The notes beneath the pieces were generated by a model, which made no database searches, was not told where the DNA came from, and worked only from the letters and a program-made list of their open reading frames with translations. DNA of 64,000 nucleotides from Macrolepiota albuminosa (taxonomy: Eukaryota; Basidiomycota; Agaricomycetes; Agaricales; Agaricaceae), in the NCBI GenBank assembly GCA_027475525.1, contig JAMWFC010000054.1, positions 1,356,468 to 1,420,467 of the forward strand, written 5' to 3'. Position numbers and translations under genes: made by a program. The first letter of the stretch is position 1. The number at the start of each line of letters is the position of its first letter. Positions 55,010 to 64,000 of this stretch are shown piece by piece.

Positions 55010-55590
55010 CCTTGTTATTACCAGAATCAGTGTACCTCAGATAGTTTTAGCATATCTCTGACAGCATCAGATTACATGTAAAGAAAATACCAGTACAATA
55101 TCAGATTTTTTTGGACAATTCAGATTATGAACAGAGAACAATATCAGAACATTTCAGACAAGCCAGGTTATGAATGGATAATTGATTTGTGTGATGTCAG
55201 ACCATAAGCTGACATACTCAGATATGTTCAGATTTCTCTGGATCCATTTCTCACTGGGCCTCAACCCCAGTGAGAACTGGCTCTGGGCTGGTCGGGGCCT
55301 ATCAGGTTATATCAGACTCTATAAGGATCAAATCAGATCCAAAACAAACCTGTAATTTACCCACTTCTCAGATTTTCTTACGGTCCTGTAAGGTCCTGTC
55401 AGTTTGCATCTGAATGTGTATAAGTTTCTATCTGGCCTCATTTGGCCTCATCCTGTTTAGTCCGAAAACAACAAAATCAATTCATCTGAATATATCTGAA
55501 TATATCAGGTCTTATCACGTCTGGTCTGAGAATAACAGAATGTATTTTCAATGATCTATCTGATACCATCTATTTACTACTGAAATTATC
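55010..55590. repeat. TCAGA/TCTGA-rich low-complexity region
   Basis: Short motifs such as ATCAGA, CAGATT and TCTGAA recur at irregular spacing for nearly 600 bp, with a segment TCACTGGGCCTCAAC that also occurs near 61027, just upstream of the Copia LTR. It may be remains of an element end. Confidence 0.45.
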
Positions 55591-55596
55591 TGAACA

Positions 55597-55750
55597 CCAC
55601 CAAAACTATCTGCCACTTAATTTCAAATGTATTCTGAAGATCGACTAAGTTTAATTGAGCTAAAGTGACAAAACCACCAAAACTATCTGCCACTTAATTT
55701 CAAATGTATTCTGAAGATCGACTAAGTTTAATTGAGCTAAAGTGACAAAG
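55597..55750. repeat. Exact 77-bp tandem duplication (probable assembly artefact)
   Basis: 55597-55673 equals 55674-55750. Confidence 0.9.
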
Positions 55751-56209
55751 CAGCAAGCATACCTTAGAGGTTGTGATGAATTCTTGTTGGGCAAAGTTAA
55801 TGTGGCATTCTCAGTTATCTGTCCTCTCTTCTTCCATGCCTTGATTTCTTCTTTTGAAAGCTGCTGATATTTCTGTGAGATTGGCTTGTAAGTATCATGT
55901 ACATGGGCAAATCAACATAGCGTACTTCTTTTGTTGGCCCATTGCAGCATTTCCATGCTATAGCAAACTCCCCTTCAGTGGCATTGGGATGCAATGTGAG
56001 GTAGTCAATGAGATAAAGATTCCTGTACATGAACATGTAAATATTTCAATGAAAAATCAAATATGATAACATACCGAGCTGTTGTAACTCCGTCTTTTGC
56101 CTTGAGTGGTTTTGCATTTGATTTCTTGATGATGGGATTTGGTTCAGTTGGTGCGATTTGAGGAATCAAGATCGGTGGTGGTGGAACACAAACATTTTTC
56201 CTGTAAAAA

Positions 56210-57235
56210 TTTATTAGTTAGAGGTCCTTGCTGTGATTGATCAACTTGCAAGGGATTAAGGATCCGATGAGTCTTTGGCTGTTGAAAATGAGGTGGCTCT
56301 GACTCAGAGGCAGTTGATGCCAGCAGTAATAGTGATTCGGTGAAGGGTGTGACTGTAACTGACATATGCGATGGTGCTGGCACATGCAATGATTGAATTG
56401 GTACCTGTGACGTGGCAGGGTCAGTTCAGCATCGAGAAGGAATAAAACAGTAAACAAAGACGCAATGGCTACAGAGGACATGGACAATGGATCCTGTGAG
56501 GGAGATGGGGCTTGCGATGCAGACAGGGCTTGTGATGACATGACTTGTAATGCAGATGTAGCTTGTGAAGATGTGACTTGTGATTCAGGTGGGGCTTGTA
56601 ATACAGATGAGGCTTGTGAGCACAGAAATTGCGAGTGTGGAGCTTGTGATACAGACAGAGCTTGCAATGAAGACTGAACATGTGACGGAGACATGGCTTG
56701 TGATGGAGACTGGGCTTGCAATGAAGACTGAGCTTCTGAAGGAGGCTGGCCTTGCAACATGGACTGGGCTTGTGATGAAGATTTTGTTGCTACAATAAAA
56801 ATCAGCATACAATTAGAAAACAGAATAGCAGTGCACCTTCAAGCCCATGGTTGTCAATTTCAAAGACTGACACACCACAAAGAGAAGGCAAGAAATGCTT
56901 CGACTTCTTGAATTTCAGTTTCTTAGTAGTTTTATTACCATCATCATCGAAAACTGGGGAGGAAGAGCGCTTTCGCTTTTTTGGCTTTAATTGGCAAATA
57001 AAATTGTTATCAGCATTGTCGTCATCATTATCATCATTGTTATCATCTGAGAGATTACCAGTCCAATCAGGGTACTTGATTGTTGCATAAGTCTCAATTT
57101 TCCAGTAATCTTCAGCAAGTAGGAACTCTGGGTGGGCTGTAAGCATGCGAAAATAGAAGAAATCCTGTACAGGGTTCGACTTCTTCTTCCATGTCGGAGG
57201 GTCCTGAGAGTGAAGACGGAACTCATTCCAACAAG
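56210..57235 (-). CDS. Unrecognised gene with Ser-Gln-Ala repeats
   Basis: The minus strand reads WNEFRLHSQDPPTWKKKSNP, VQDFFYFRMLTAHPEFLLAE and KIETYATIKYPDWTGNLSDD, then an Asp/Asn-rich tract, a basic segment (LKPKKRKRSSS) and, after a probable intron near 56800, many S-Q-A/S-Q-x repeats (AQSMLQGQPPSEAQSSLQAQ-like). The first part looks like a small folded domain seen in mobile-element-associated mushroom proteins; no function is known. The start codon and outer exons are not clear. It is the only well-formed frame in this AT-rich region. Confidence 0.4.
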
Positions 57236-58186
57236 TTCACCCTGTCTCCGAAATTTGTTTCAGGCGGTTCTTCGAAACTGAATGTCCATTACTATTAGTA
57301 ATAAAGCCAAACCTCTTTGTTTTTCGTCCCCAATTCTTCTCTGTCTCTACTCAATTTGTCCATTCTTGCAGCTCCCAAAAGGGTACATTCAGATGGTCCT
57401 CATGGTCCTTTGTAGTAGGAATCTTGGCTGGAACTTGCAGATTCAATGATGAAGAAGGGTGCATGCATGGTTCTGATGATACAAGACCTGTATTTGATGA
57501 GGCTAAAGTATTTAATAACAGCTGGCGAATATGTGTGAGTTCATTACTATTAATTTAAATGATTAATAAATGATATATGCAACTAAACTGCATATACACA
57601 CTTTAACATTTGTATTTCGACCTTTTGCTCAGTAGATATGTTTCAAAGTTCAGTATATGCATTGTTTCCAGCACAGATGAGGTCAGTGTGCATGGCATTA
57701 GCAAGAACTGGTGTTCAAAAATATTGTGCAGGCTAGATATAAATAGTAAGTATGGATTCCATGACTGGGAAAGAATTTACAAGGTCAGCATGCATAGTAT
57801 TCACAGCATTTGGAGTGGGAAAAGATTGTTCATGACCTGAAAACCTTGCAGTTGGCTACCAAACACAAGTCAGGAATTGTGATCACATTTTTAGTGTGCC
57901 ACTTACATGGTATTGAGATTGCTGAGTATTATTAGAAAGTGAATGAGAAGTGAAACTGAAGTCAGAGCTTAATTGAGAAGAAAAATTAAAGTCAGAGCCA
58001 TTAGACATTAGAGTAATGGTAAGTGATACAATAGCAAGACAGCGACCATCTTCCAGCTGCATGATACATGTGACTTGCTACATGTGACTTGCAGCCGAAC
58101 AGCAACCTCAAACCAGAGAACATCCATTTCTACGTGTTTGCATGGACTTGTACACCGCGGTGGAGACACAAGCATGTCGTAGGTGA
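57236..58186. other. Stretch without an assignable gene
   Basis: About 950 bp with short frames only (for example 57610-57840, plus) and a short direct repeat TACATGTGACTTGCA near 58065-58095. Nothing recognised. Confidence 0.3.
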
Positions 58187-59679
58187 TTGGTCGATCAGGC
58201 TGAGGACGTTGCTGCACAGCTTATGAATGGTCTCTCACACCACCATCAATGCCGCCGCTCGGGCCACCGTTCCAAAATTTCATGCAGCATCCACCACAGA
58301 ACCCATCGCTGCGTGCTGCGCAAAGAACCTGAGATGCACAAGTTAGTCACTCAGCAACCGCTTGCTACAATGTTCAAACTCGTCTTGATGACTCTGTGGC
58401 TATCAGAAATCGCGTTCAAAAGAGCTGCGGCGTCATCTCACGCACACAAGCAAGGACATCATGTTGCGCATTATTGTGGCCGGGCTCAATGCAGGAAGGT
58501 GTAGTGTTGTTAGGGTTATGACTCCTCACCCCGACACTGTGCCTCCTACGACGACAATCCATGACGCACTGAAAAAGATGCACAGTATTGTCGTCAAATG
58601 GTCAGATGCCTGCTCTAACATTGTCTCGTTGAAAACTGAGCTCAAAAAGGCACAGTTGGAGGTGCGTCACTTAATCGATGTCTATATCCACTTCATAGGT
58701 TTGTTCAAAATGGGATGGCAAATCCTTACCTGCGAACAAAAAGGCGGATCTGTTCCGACTGCAGACAGCGAGGATAACCCATTCTTGATCACACCCTCTT
58801 TGCCTGGAGCGTCTGCTTATACCGAGTGGACTTGCGGTGGCATGGGGTTTGTGTTGAGTCCGACTACCCATCATTCAAAACGCGATAGGAAACATGTTCC
58901 TGCGTATGGGATTGGAATCGAGGTCAAGATGGATATTGATAAAGATATGGGCAGGGGTATGGCTGCTGTTGCGTGCTGGACCACTGCTTCAGAGACCCGT
59001 TGCTCCAAGTTTAATAGTAAACCCAAAGGCTTGAACAGAGGTATTTGTTTTACCTCGTCTGTTTGACCAAAAATAACCTTTTTCTATTTAGTTTCATACC
59101 AGCACGTCTCCAGTGCCTTCAATCTCTTTAGCAGACCTGCCCGAGCTTGCCATGCCTGCTAAAGTATCAGCTTTAACTAGAACCCTTGCTTCTGCTTTGC
59201 CCAAAGGGGCAATATAATTGTTATCTTTTCCCACCGCACTGGGATCAACATTCCGATCCCCTACCAAATCCCCAACAAAACGTGCTCTGCAGGATTTTGC
59301 TGTCCCTTTTCCTGTTACAACTGCTTTAAACTCTCCTACAAAGAAGAATTCTGTGCTATTTCCTGTTACTGCACTGTCGCAATTGCCTACAAAGTCCACT
59401 TCAGTGCTATTCCCCAAGACACCCTCCCGCCGCGATGGCGTGGACTTGTTCTTCCCTCGCACGCCTGCTACATCCATCATGTCTGTAAATTCCGAATTTG
59501 ATACGTTTGACCCCAAGATGCCGATGCATCAAAAGGGCAAGAACGCGACGACAGTTCCTGTTCCAGCGCCCCATCCAGTTCCCGTTCCCATGCCTGTTCC
59601 AGCACCCAAGCCAGAGCCAGAGCACAAGCACGAGTATGTGGAGTCACAGCCTATAACCAATATTGGTTCACCTACATAA
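58187..59679 (+). CDS. Unrecognised gene or gene remnant with SPTK/FPxT repeats
   Basis: A plus-strand frame from 58461 has a helical stretch (HDALKKMHSIVVKWSDACSN; LKTELKKAQLEVRHLIDVYI). A second open region from about 59090 continues with SPVPSISLADLPELAMPAKV, one in-frame TAA near 59217, then short repeats (LFPVTALSQLPTKSTSVLFP; FRSPTKSPTKRA) and a Pro/Val tail (PVPVPMPVPAPKPEPE). No domain recognised. SPTK-like sites could be kinase targets. Confidence 0.3.
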
Positions 59680-59859
59680 ACCAAAACCAGAATCAATCAG
59701 AACCTTGTGTTCCCCTCCAACAAACATAATATAATCATGCTCACCAGACGACTTCACACCCACACTTGCACCAGCACTCATTACCCCCTCATGCACAGAC
59801 ACGTTTGGTCGAAGGCAGGCCTAGTCCTAGCCTGAGTATACTCCGTTTCTTGCTCCCGA

Positions 59860-60068
59860 AGCTTTTCTCTTTCTCTTTCTCTTTCTCTCTCTCGGGCATC
59901 GCAGACCCAACTTTGAAACTGCTCGTCGACCCTTGCACACAGATGTGGCATAGCATTGGCGTCAGATTCTCGTTGTTAATACAGGTAAGGAGAAGCAGGT
60001 GCAGGAAAGGGAGAGGCAGAAGGAGGAGAAGGAGAAGGCAAGAGAGAAGAGGAGAAGGAGAGGAGGCC
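59860..60068. repeat. CT microsatellite and purine-rich tract
   Basis: TTCTCTTTCTCTTTCTC runs near 59866-59890, followed at 59985-60068 by a purine-rich tract on the plus strand (GGAGAAGGAGAAGGCAAGAG). No gene seen. Confidence 0.7.
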
Positions 60069-60124
60069 TCAGCGTCCCAAGCTTTTTTTATAGTGTTCTT
60101 AACAAACAAGACTCTGAATAGAAT

Positions 60125-60945
60125 TTAAAGTCTTCATTTCATAATGACAGTCATATAATTCTTTGTATTTACAGAATATCGTCATAAAAAGTCCATTGCA
60201 CTAACCAGCAAAACCACCTCCTCATTTCAATACACCACTGCCCCTCTTGTTGTTTCTTCTAAGCTGGCAATACACCTGGTGGGCACACATATATAACACC
60301 AGGCATTCTGTAATTGGGTGAATCGGTATCGGGATCAGATTCAGTGACTGATGACGCAGGAGACTTGATAATTGTGGTCGTAGTATCTGTGGTTTTTTGA
60401 GGTTGAGTCGGAGAGATTCAGTGACTGATGATGCAGGAGACTTGATAATTGTGGTCGTAGTATCTGTGGTTTTTTGAGGTTGAGTCGGAGTATGAAGAGC
60501 ACAGGAAGTTGATATATCAGTTGGTCAAGGACTCAAAATACCGGTTGGTCAAGGAGTCAAGGGGTTTGTAACAAGTGGTTGAATGTATTCGAGAGTAGAT
60601 TTTTCAATCTTGGTATGTGCTGAAAAAAGGATAGTAATGATTAGTTGAGATGTTCCAACAGTAGCAAAAGCTTAAAAGACCTGTAAGATCCTCCTTAATG
60701 TCATTGATCTCAGCCTGGAAATACTCAGATATTCGCATGATGAGTTTCATCAGTCTCTGGTGCGCGATGACGGAGATATTGTGGGCAAGGCCCCCAGACT
60801 TGACTGGTGTAGTAGGCATAAACAAGGCACTCATGGTATAAGTTGTGAATGGACGAGCATGTCATTCACCGATGCATCACCCATGACAACTTGACGCATG
60901 ATTTTGACAATGTGTCTGTTTCATATCTAAATTTAGAGTTACACA
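60125..60945. other. Stretch without a recognised gene
   Basis: Short minus-strand frame 60604-60834 only; includes the 77-bp duplicate at 60338. Confidence 0.3.
60338..60491. repeat. 77-bp tandem duplication with one mismatch
   Basis: 60338-60414 and 60415-60491 differ at one base (GATGACGCAGG versus GATGATGCAGG). Same period as the other eighteen. Confidence 0.88.
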
Positions 60946-60951
60946 AGAAAT

Positions 60952-60966
60952 CCCCCCCCCCCCCCC
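60952..60966. repeat. Run of 15 cytosines
   Basis: A single homopolymer of 15 C, the longest G/C run noticed in the window; its length is likely unreliable. Confidence 0.9.
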
Positions 60967-61198
60967 GAAGGCGCCAGAAATCGACCTCAATTTTCCGATC
61001 TTCCCAGATTCCTCCAGATCCAGTTTTCACTGGGCCTCAACTCTCAAGCTGCCCAAAGTACGCACTCTCAACAGGAACACACCCCTTCCTTTGGCCGCAC
61101 CTGCACCCCATGTTGGACTTTCCACATATCACACGGCCACACAGCCACTCAACCTTTCAGGGTCGACCCCTCATCATATCACACAATGCCCTCTTTAC

Positions 61199-61453
61199 TA
61201 TATCACATAGCAGACAATGGTCCATTGTCCGTGTATGTATAAATACAAGCTACCTACAGACAGACCCTCAGTCATTTATATCGGACTGAGGGTGCATCAA
61301 ACTTATTAACCGTATTACAGACATACTGACTGTACCGTAGATCAATACTTATATTGCTCTTAGGTACAGTACAAAATATAGTCATTTATATTGGACTGAG
61401 GATCAATACTTATATTGCTCTTAATCTACTATCAAGGAGTCCGGATTCTAACA
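61199..61453 (+). mobile_element. Probable 5' LTR (3' part) of the Copia element
   Basis: A TATA box TATAAATA lies at 61238-61245. Two short internal repeats follow: GTCATTTATAT(C/T)GGACTGAGG at about 61271 and 61381, and GATCAATACTTATATTGCTC at 61340 and 61401. The stretch ends ...TTCTAACA followed by GGTTATGGG, which fits an LTR end plus primer-binding site. The LTR start was not located, and the 3' LTR lies beyond the window. Confidence 0.45.
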
Positions 61454-61618
61454 GGTTATGGGTGATTGCTGCTCGACGACTTTCTGAAGTGTCGACAAGT
61501 TTTGTCTGGACCACCGATTCCAATCTTATCTGTTGCGTGTCGCATTGTGTCCTTGTCTCTCTCTATCCTTGTCTGCCTCTCTGCCTCAACTCCCGCTCTC
61601 TAGCTCCCTCTTTCTACT

Positions 61619-64000
61619 ATGTCTCCCCCCATAGCAACCAATGCTACTAGTCCGTCTATACCAGAACACGTCATTTGCCACAAGTGGGAAGGGCCGAAGT
61701 ACACCTGTGCTGATGGCAACTTTCACCACTGGACCAAAAGACTCAAAGACTTCCTGATCCTCAATGGCATATATGCCTATGTCTTCAGCCCCACTATCTC
61801 CTGCCCTGACATTGCTGCAGAGCCCCGTGCTAACACCAATTGGCACCTGAACAACAGGCTGGCCATAACCTTCATCAAGTCAGCCCTTGATGATGTCAAA
61901 CATTGCGATCTCGTTACAAACAAAGGTGCGGCGGAGTGTTATGGGGATCTGAGGTCCCAGGCCCAGAGGGAAGGCTCTATCAAGCAGATTGGTCTGCTCC
62001 AAGAGGCGCTGTTGACATATTGTTCCTCGTCAGAGCCCTTGCCAACTACTGCTGGACGTATCATCGACATAGTCAAACAAGCCTTTGACATCGGGGCGAT
62101 TGATGCTGACCTCTTCACATGCATTGCTCTCTTGAACAGCCTCAATGACCCCTCATTCGACGCCCTGCAGAATTCGGTCTCCACCATCCTTAGTAATGGC
62201 ACGAAAGAGAAGCCTTGCTCACTGATGGACATCCGACTGCTCATGGAGAATGCACAGAATATTCTCAATGCCAAGTCTAGTCAGTCCACGGCGTTGCATG
62301 TAAAAGAGGGCGCAAAATTGTCTCAAGTCACAGACATGCCAGGCCACAATCACGGCCCTAGCGCAATCTGTTGCGAGAATTGTCATTTGCTGAAACGCCC
62401 ATGTAGAGGACATACAAAGCCCTTCTGCATACAGAAGGGTGGAGGAATGTCCAGGAAATCTCTCTCTGACGCACGAGACGCACAAAAAGCCTCAAAGACC
62501 AAGTCTGAAACTGCTCCCTCAAATGCCACAAAGACGTACGTAGCGGTTACTGGCCCCAACAGAAAATCCTGGTATGTCGAGTCATCCAGCCTTGAGCAGC
62601 TCCCCGTACCTGCAGAACCAGCGACGTTCGCAGGCATTGCCGCTTCCAACCCATCCACAGAATGCTGGGAGTATATGGGTTTCATGGCAATGGAGGACAT
62701 GCAAACAACCATGGATTGGAAGAACTACTCGAGTCCAATCAATGATCATGTCATGGCCGCCAATGTTTCACCCATGCAGCTAGCCAAACGCGTCCCCATC
62801 ATGTCAATCGACTCAAACCCCTTCCTGATCGATTTGGGTGCCACTGTGCACATCTCCCCGTGCCGGGACGACTTCCACACCTTACGTCCTATACAACCTC
62901 ACCCCGTAAAAGGGTTAGGAGGGTCATCAGTCACCGCAATTGGAATAGGCAACATCCGTATCCACATTGCCAAAGAAGCAACCATCACTCTCGAAGATGC
63001 ACTATATATTCTCAACGCCACTATCCGACTTGTATCCGTGTGCTCACTCACCAAGCATTCTGGAATCAGTTCCCTATTCGACAACGTATCTGTAAAACTG
63101 ATTGACAAATCCACTCAGTCCATCATTGCACAAGGTCCTTTACTCCCGAACCAGCGCCTCTACACCCTAAACCTTAGTTCCGCACACACTGGGCATCATG
63201 CATTCACGTCTAGCCATGTTCCCAGTATGGAGACTTGGCATTGCCGATTAGGGCATGCCAACTACCAGACTGTTGCAGAAATGGCAAAAACAGGTCTAGT
63301 CCTAGATATGCCTGCCTCCTTCGCTTCCAAACCCCCTAGGTGTGACTCATGTATTCTCAGAAAGCAGACCCGGAATGCAGTCCCTAAGGTGTGGGAGGAA
63401 GGAAGGAGGGCTACAAGGAAACTAGAGATTGTTTGGGTAGACCTTACTGGGCCACAGGCCGTTGTCTCTTGGAGTGGTTACTCATATATAATGAACCTTG
63501 TTGATGACTTCACGAGCAAATACTGGTCTATTCTGCTCAAACGCAAGAATGATGCTCTAACACACTTAAAGGCCTGGCAAGTTGCAAGAGAGACAGAAAC
63601 CCAGACGAAGCTGGGAATATATCAAACTGGACATGACGGTGAGCTAAAAGGGCACCACATGGAAGCCTGGCTTCTATTGTGAGGATCAGAACACCAATTT
63701 GGGGCAGCCTACATGTCAGGTCACATTGGTTGAGTAGAACATATGCATCAAACTATTATGGAAAAGGCAAGGACCATGCTCATTGCAACGGGGTGCCCAC
63801 CAAACATGTGGGACAAGTTTTACATGACTGCATCACACCTGCATAAGAGGACACTAACCAAATCTTTCGCTGGCATAACTCCTCACGAAGCATGGACTGG
63901 ATGAAGACCAGATTACTCTTACATGTGTGAGATCAGCTGTAAAGCATTCATAATGATTCTTACCTCCCACAACCCAAAGATCTATGCTCGCTCAATTGAA
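61619..64000 (+). pseudogene. Ty1/Copia Gag-Pol polyprotein, decayed by in-frame TGA stops, runs off the window
   Basis: The start MSPPIATNATSPSIPEHVI at 61619 leads to a Gag-like region (residues about 1-230) and a Cys-rich stretch (CCENCHLLKRPC). The aspartic-protease motif is present as FLIDLGATVHISP, with Leu for the usual Ser next to the catalytic Asp. The GAG-pre-integrase part (WHCRLGHANYQTVAEMAK; CDSCILRKQTR) and the integrase start (VWVDLTGP; VDDFTSKYW; TGHDGELKG) follow. A TGA stop falls at 63680-63682. The same frame then continues through two more TGA codons (near 63731 and 63902) with family sequence such as MEKARTMLIATGCPPNMWDK and KSFAGITPHEAW. Reverse transcriptase and RNase H would lie beyond 64000. 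Confidence 0.8.

Noticed and set aside
56465..56798. Cys/Asp-rich plus-strand frames (DADRACD-like)
   Set aside because: They are the complement of the Ser-Gln-Ala repeats in the minus-strand gene.
61399..61425. Second LTR start inside 61340-61425
   Set aside because: The 61-bp spaced repeat is too short to define an LTR border and lies within one LTR-like region.
1..64000. CRISPR arrays, tRNA or rRNA genes
   Set aside because: No regular repeat-spacer pattern was seen and no tRNA cloverleaf or rRNA sequence was noticed by eye; a tRNA scan was not possible.

Overview
The window is nuclear DNA of a filamentous basidiomycete, most likely a mushroom-forming Agaricomycete. Short GT-AG introns of about 45-60 bp interrupt almost every gene. 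The protein families are typical of that group: a CACTA/Tnp2-type transposase with a DUF4218-like domain, a JmjC-type protein, a zinc-knuckle Gag-like protein, a RING/coiled-coil protein, a WD40 protein with a C-terminal membrane anchor, and a Copia polyprotein. Most of the window is mobile or repeated DNA, and many genes are fragments.

Layout. 1-1.5 kb holds a broken bi-domain amidohydrolase and a dispersed repeat. 2.1-15.6 kb is one mostly minus-strand block: CACTA transposase, a long coiled-coil gene with duplicated exon pairs, an 'H' segment, an Spt5-like transcription elongation factor gene, and a deleted JmjC gene. 16.2-18.0 kb is a Gag-like zinc-knuckle gene and 19.2-20.1 kb a RING gene. 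20.3-22.9 kb is a second, heavily deleted copy of the block on the plus strand, followed by an apparently complete WD40 gene (22.96-24.89 kb). 25.2-32.8 kb is a 1.3-kb inverted repeat flanking three genes of unrecognised families. 33.2-43.2 kb is a third block copy on the plus strand with a near-complete JmjC gene, a truncated Spt5-like gene and a coiled-coil gene fused to a membrane exon. 43.4-47.8 kb is a patchwork of gene pieces (LINE endonuclease, Cwf19-like, Brr2-like, a conserved gene with in-frame stops, Iml2-like). 47.8-48.4 kb is a minisatellite and 48.5-49.2 kb a small membrane-protein gene. From about 49.2 to 61.2 kb the DNA is AT-rich, repeat-rich and gene-poor. A Copia element with C-to-T type damage closes the window.

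How the parts relate. Three loci share the same gene order and orientation: a divergent small gene (called A here), JmjC, Spt5-like, H segment, coiled-coil. This points to a multi-gene repeated unit, possibly cargo of the CACTA-type element next to copy 1. Its genes resemble chromatin and transcription-elongation factors. All three copies are damaged in different ways, so function of the unit as a whole is inference.

A technical caution. At nineteen places a segment is repeated back to back with a period of exactly 77 bp, eighteen of them apparently perfect. Unrelated genes and intergenic DNA are hit alike. Removing one copy restores a single 584-codon reading frame in the Gag-like gene. This is best explained as uncollapsed k-mer overlaps (k=77) from a short-read assembly, so frameshifts at these sites should not be read as biology.
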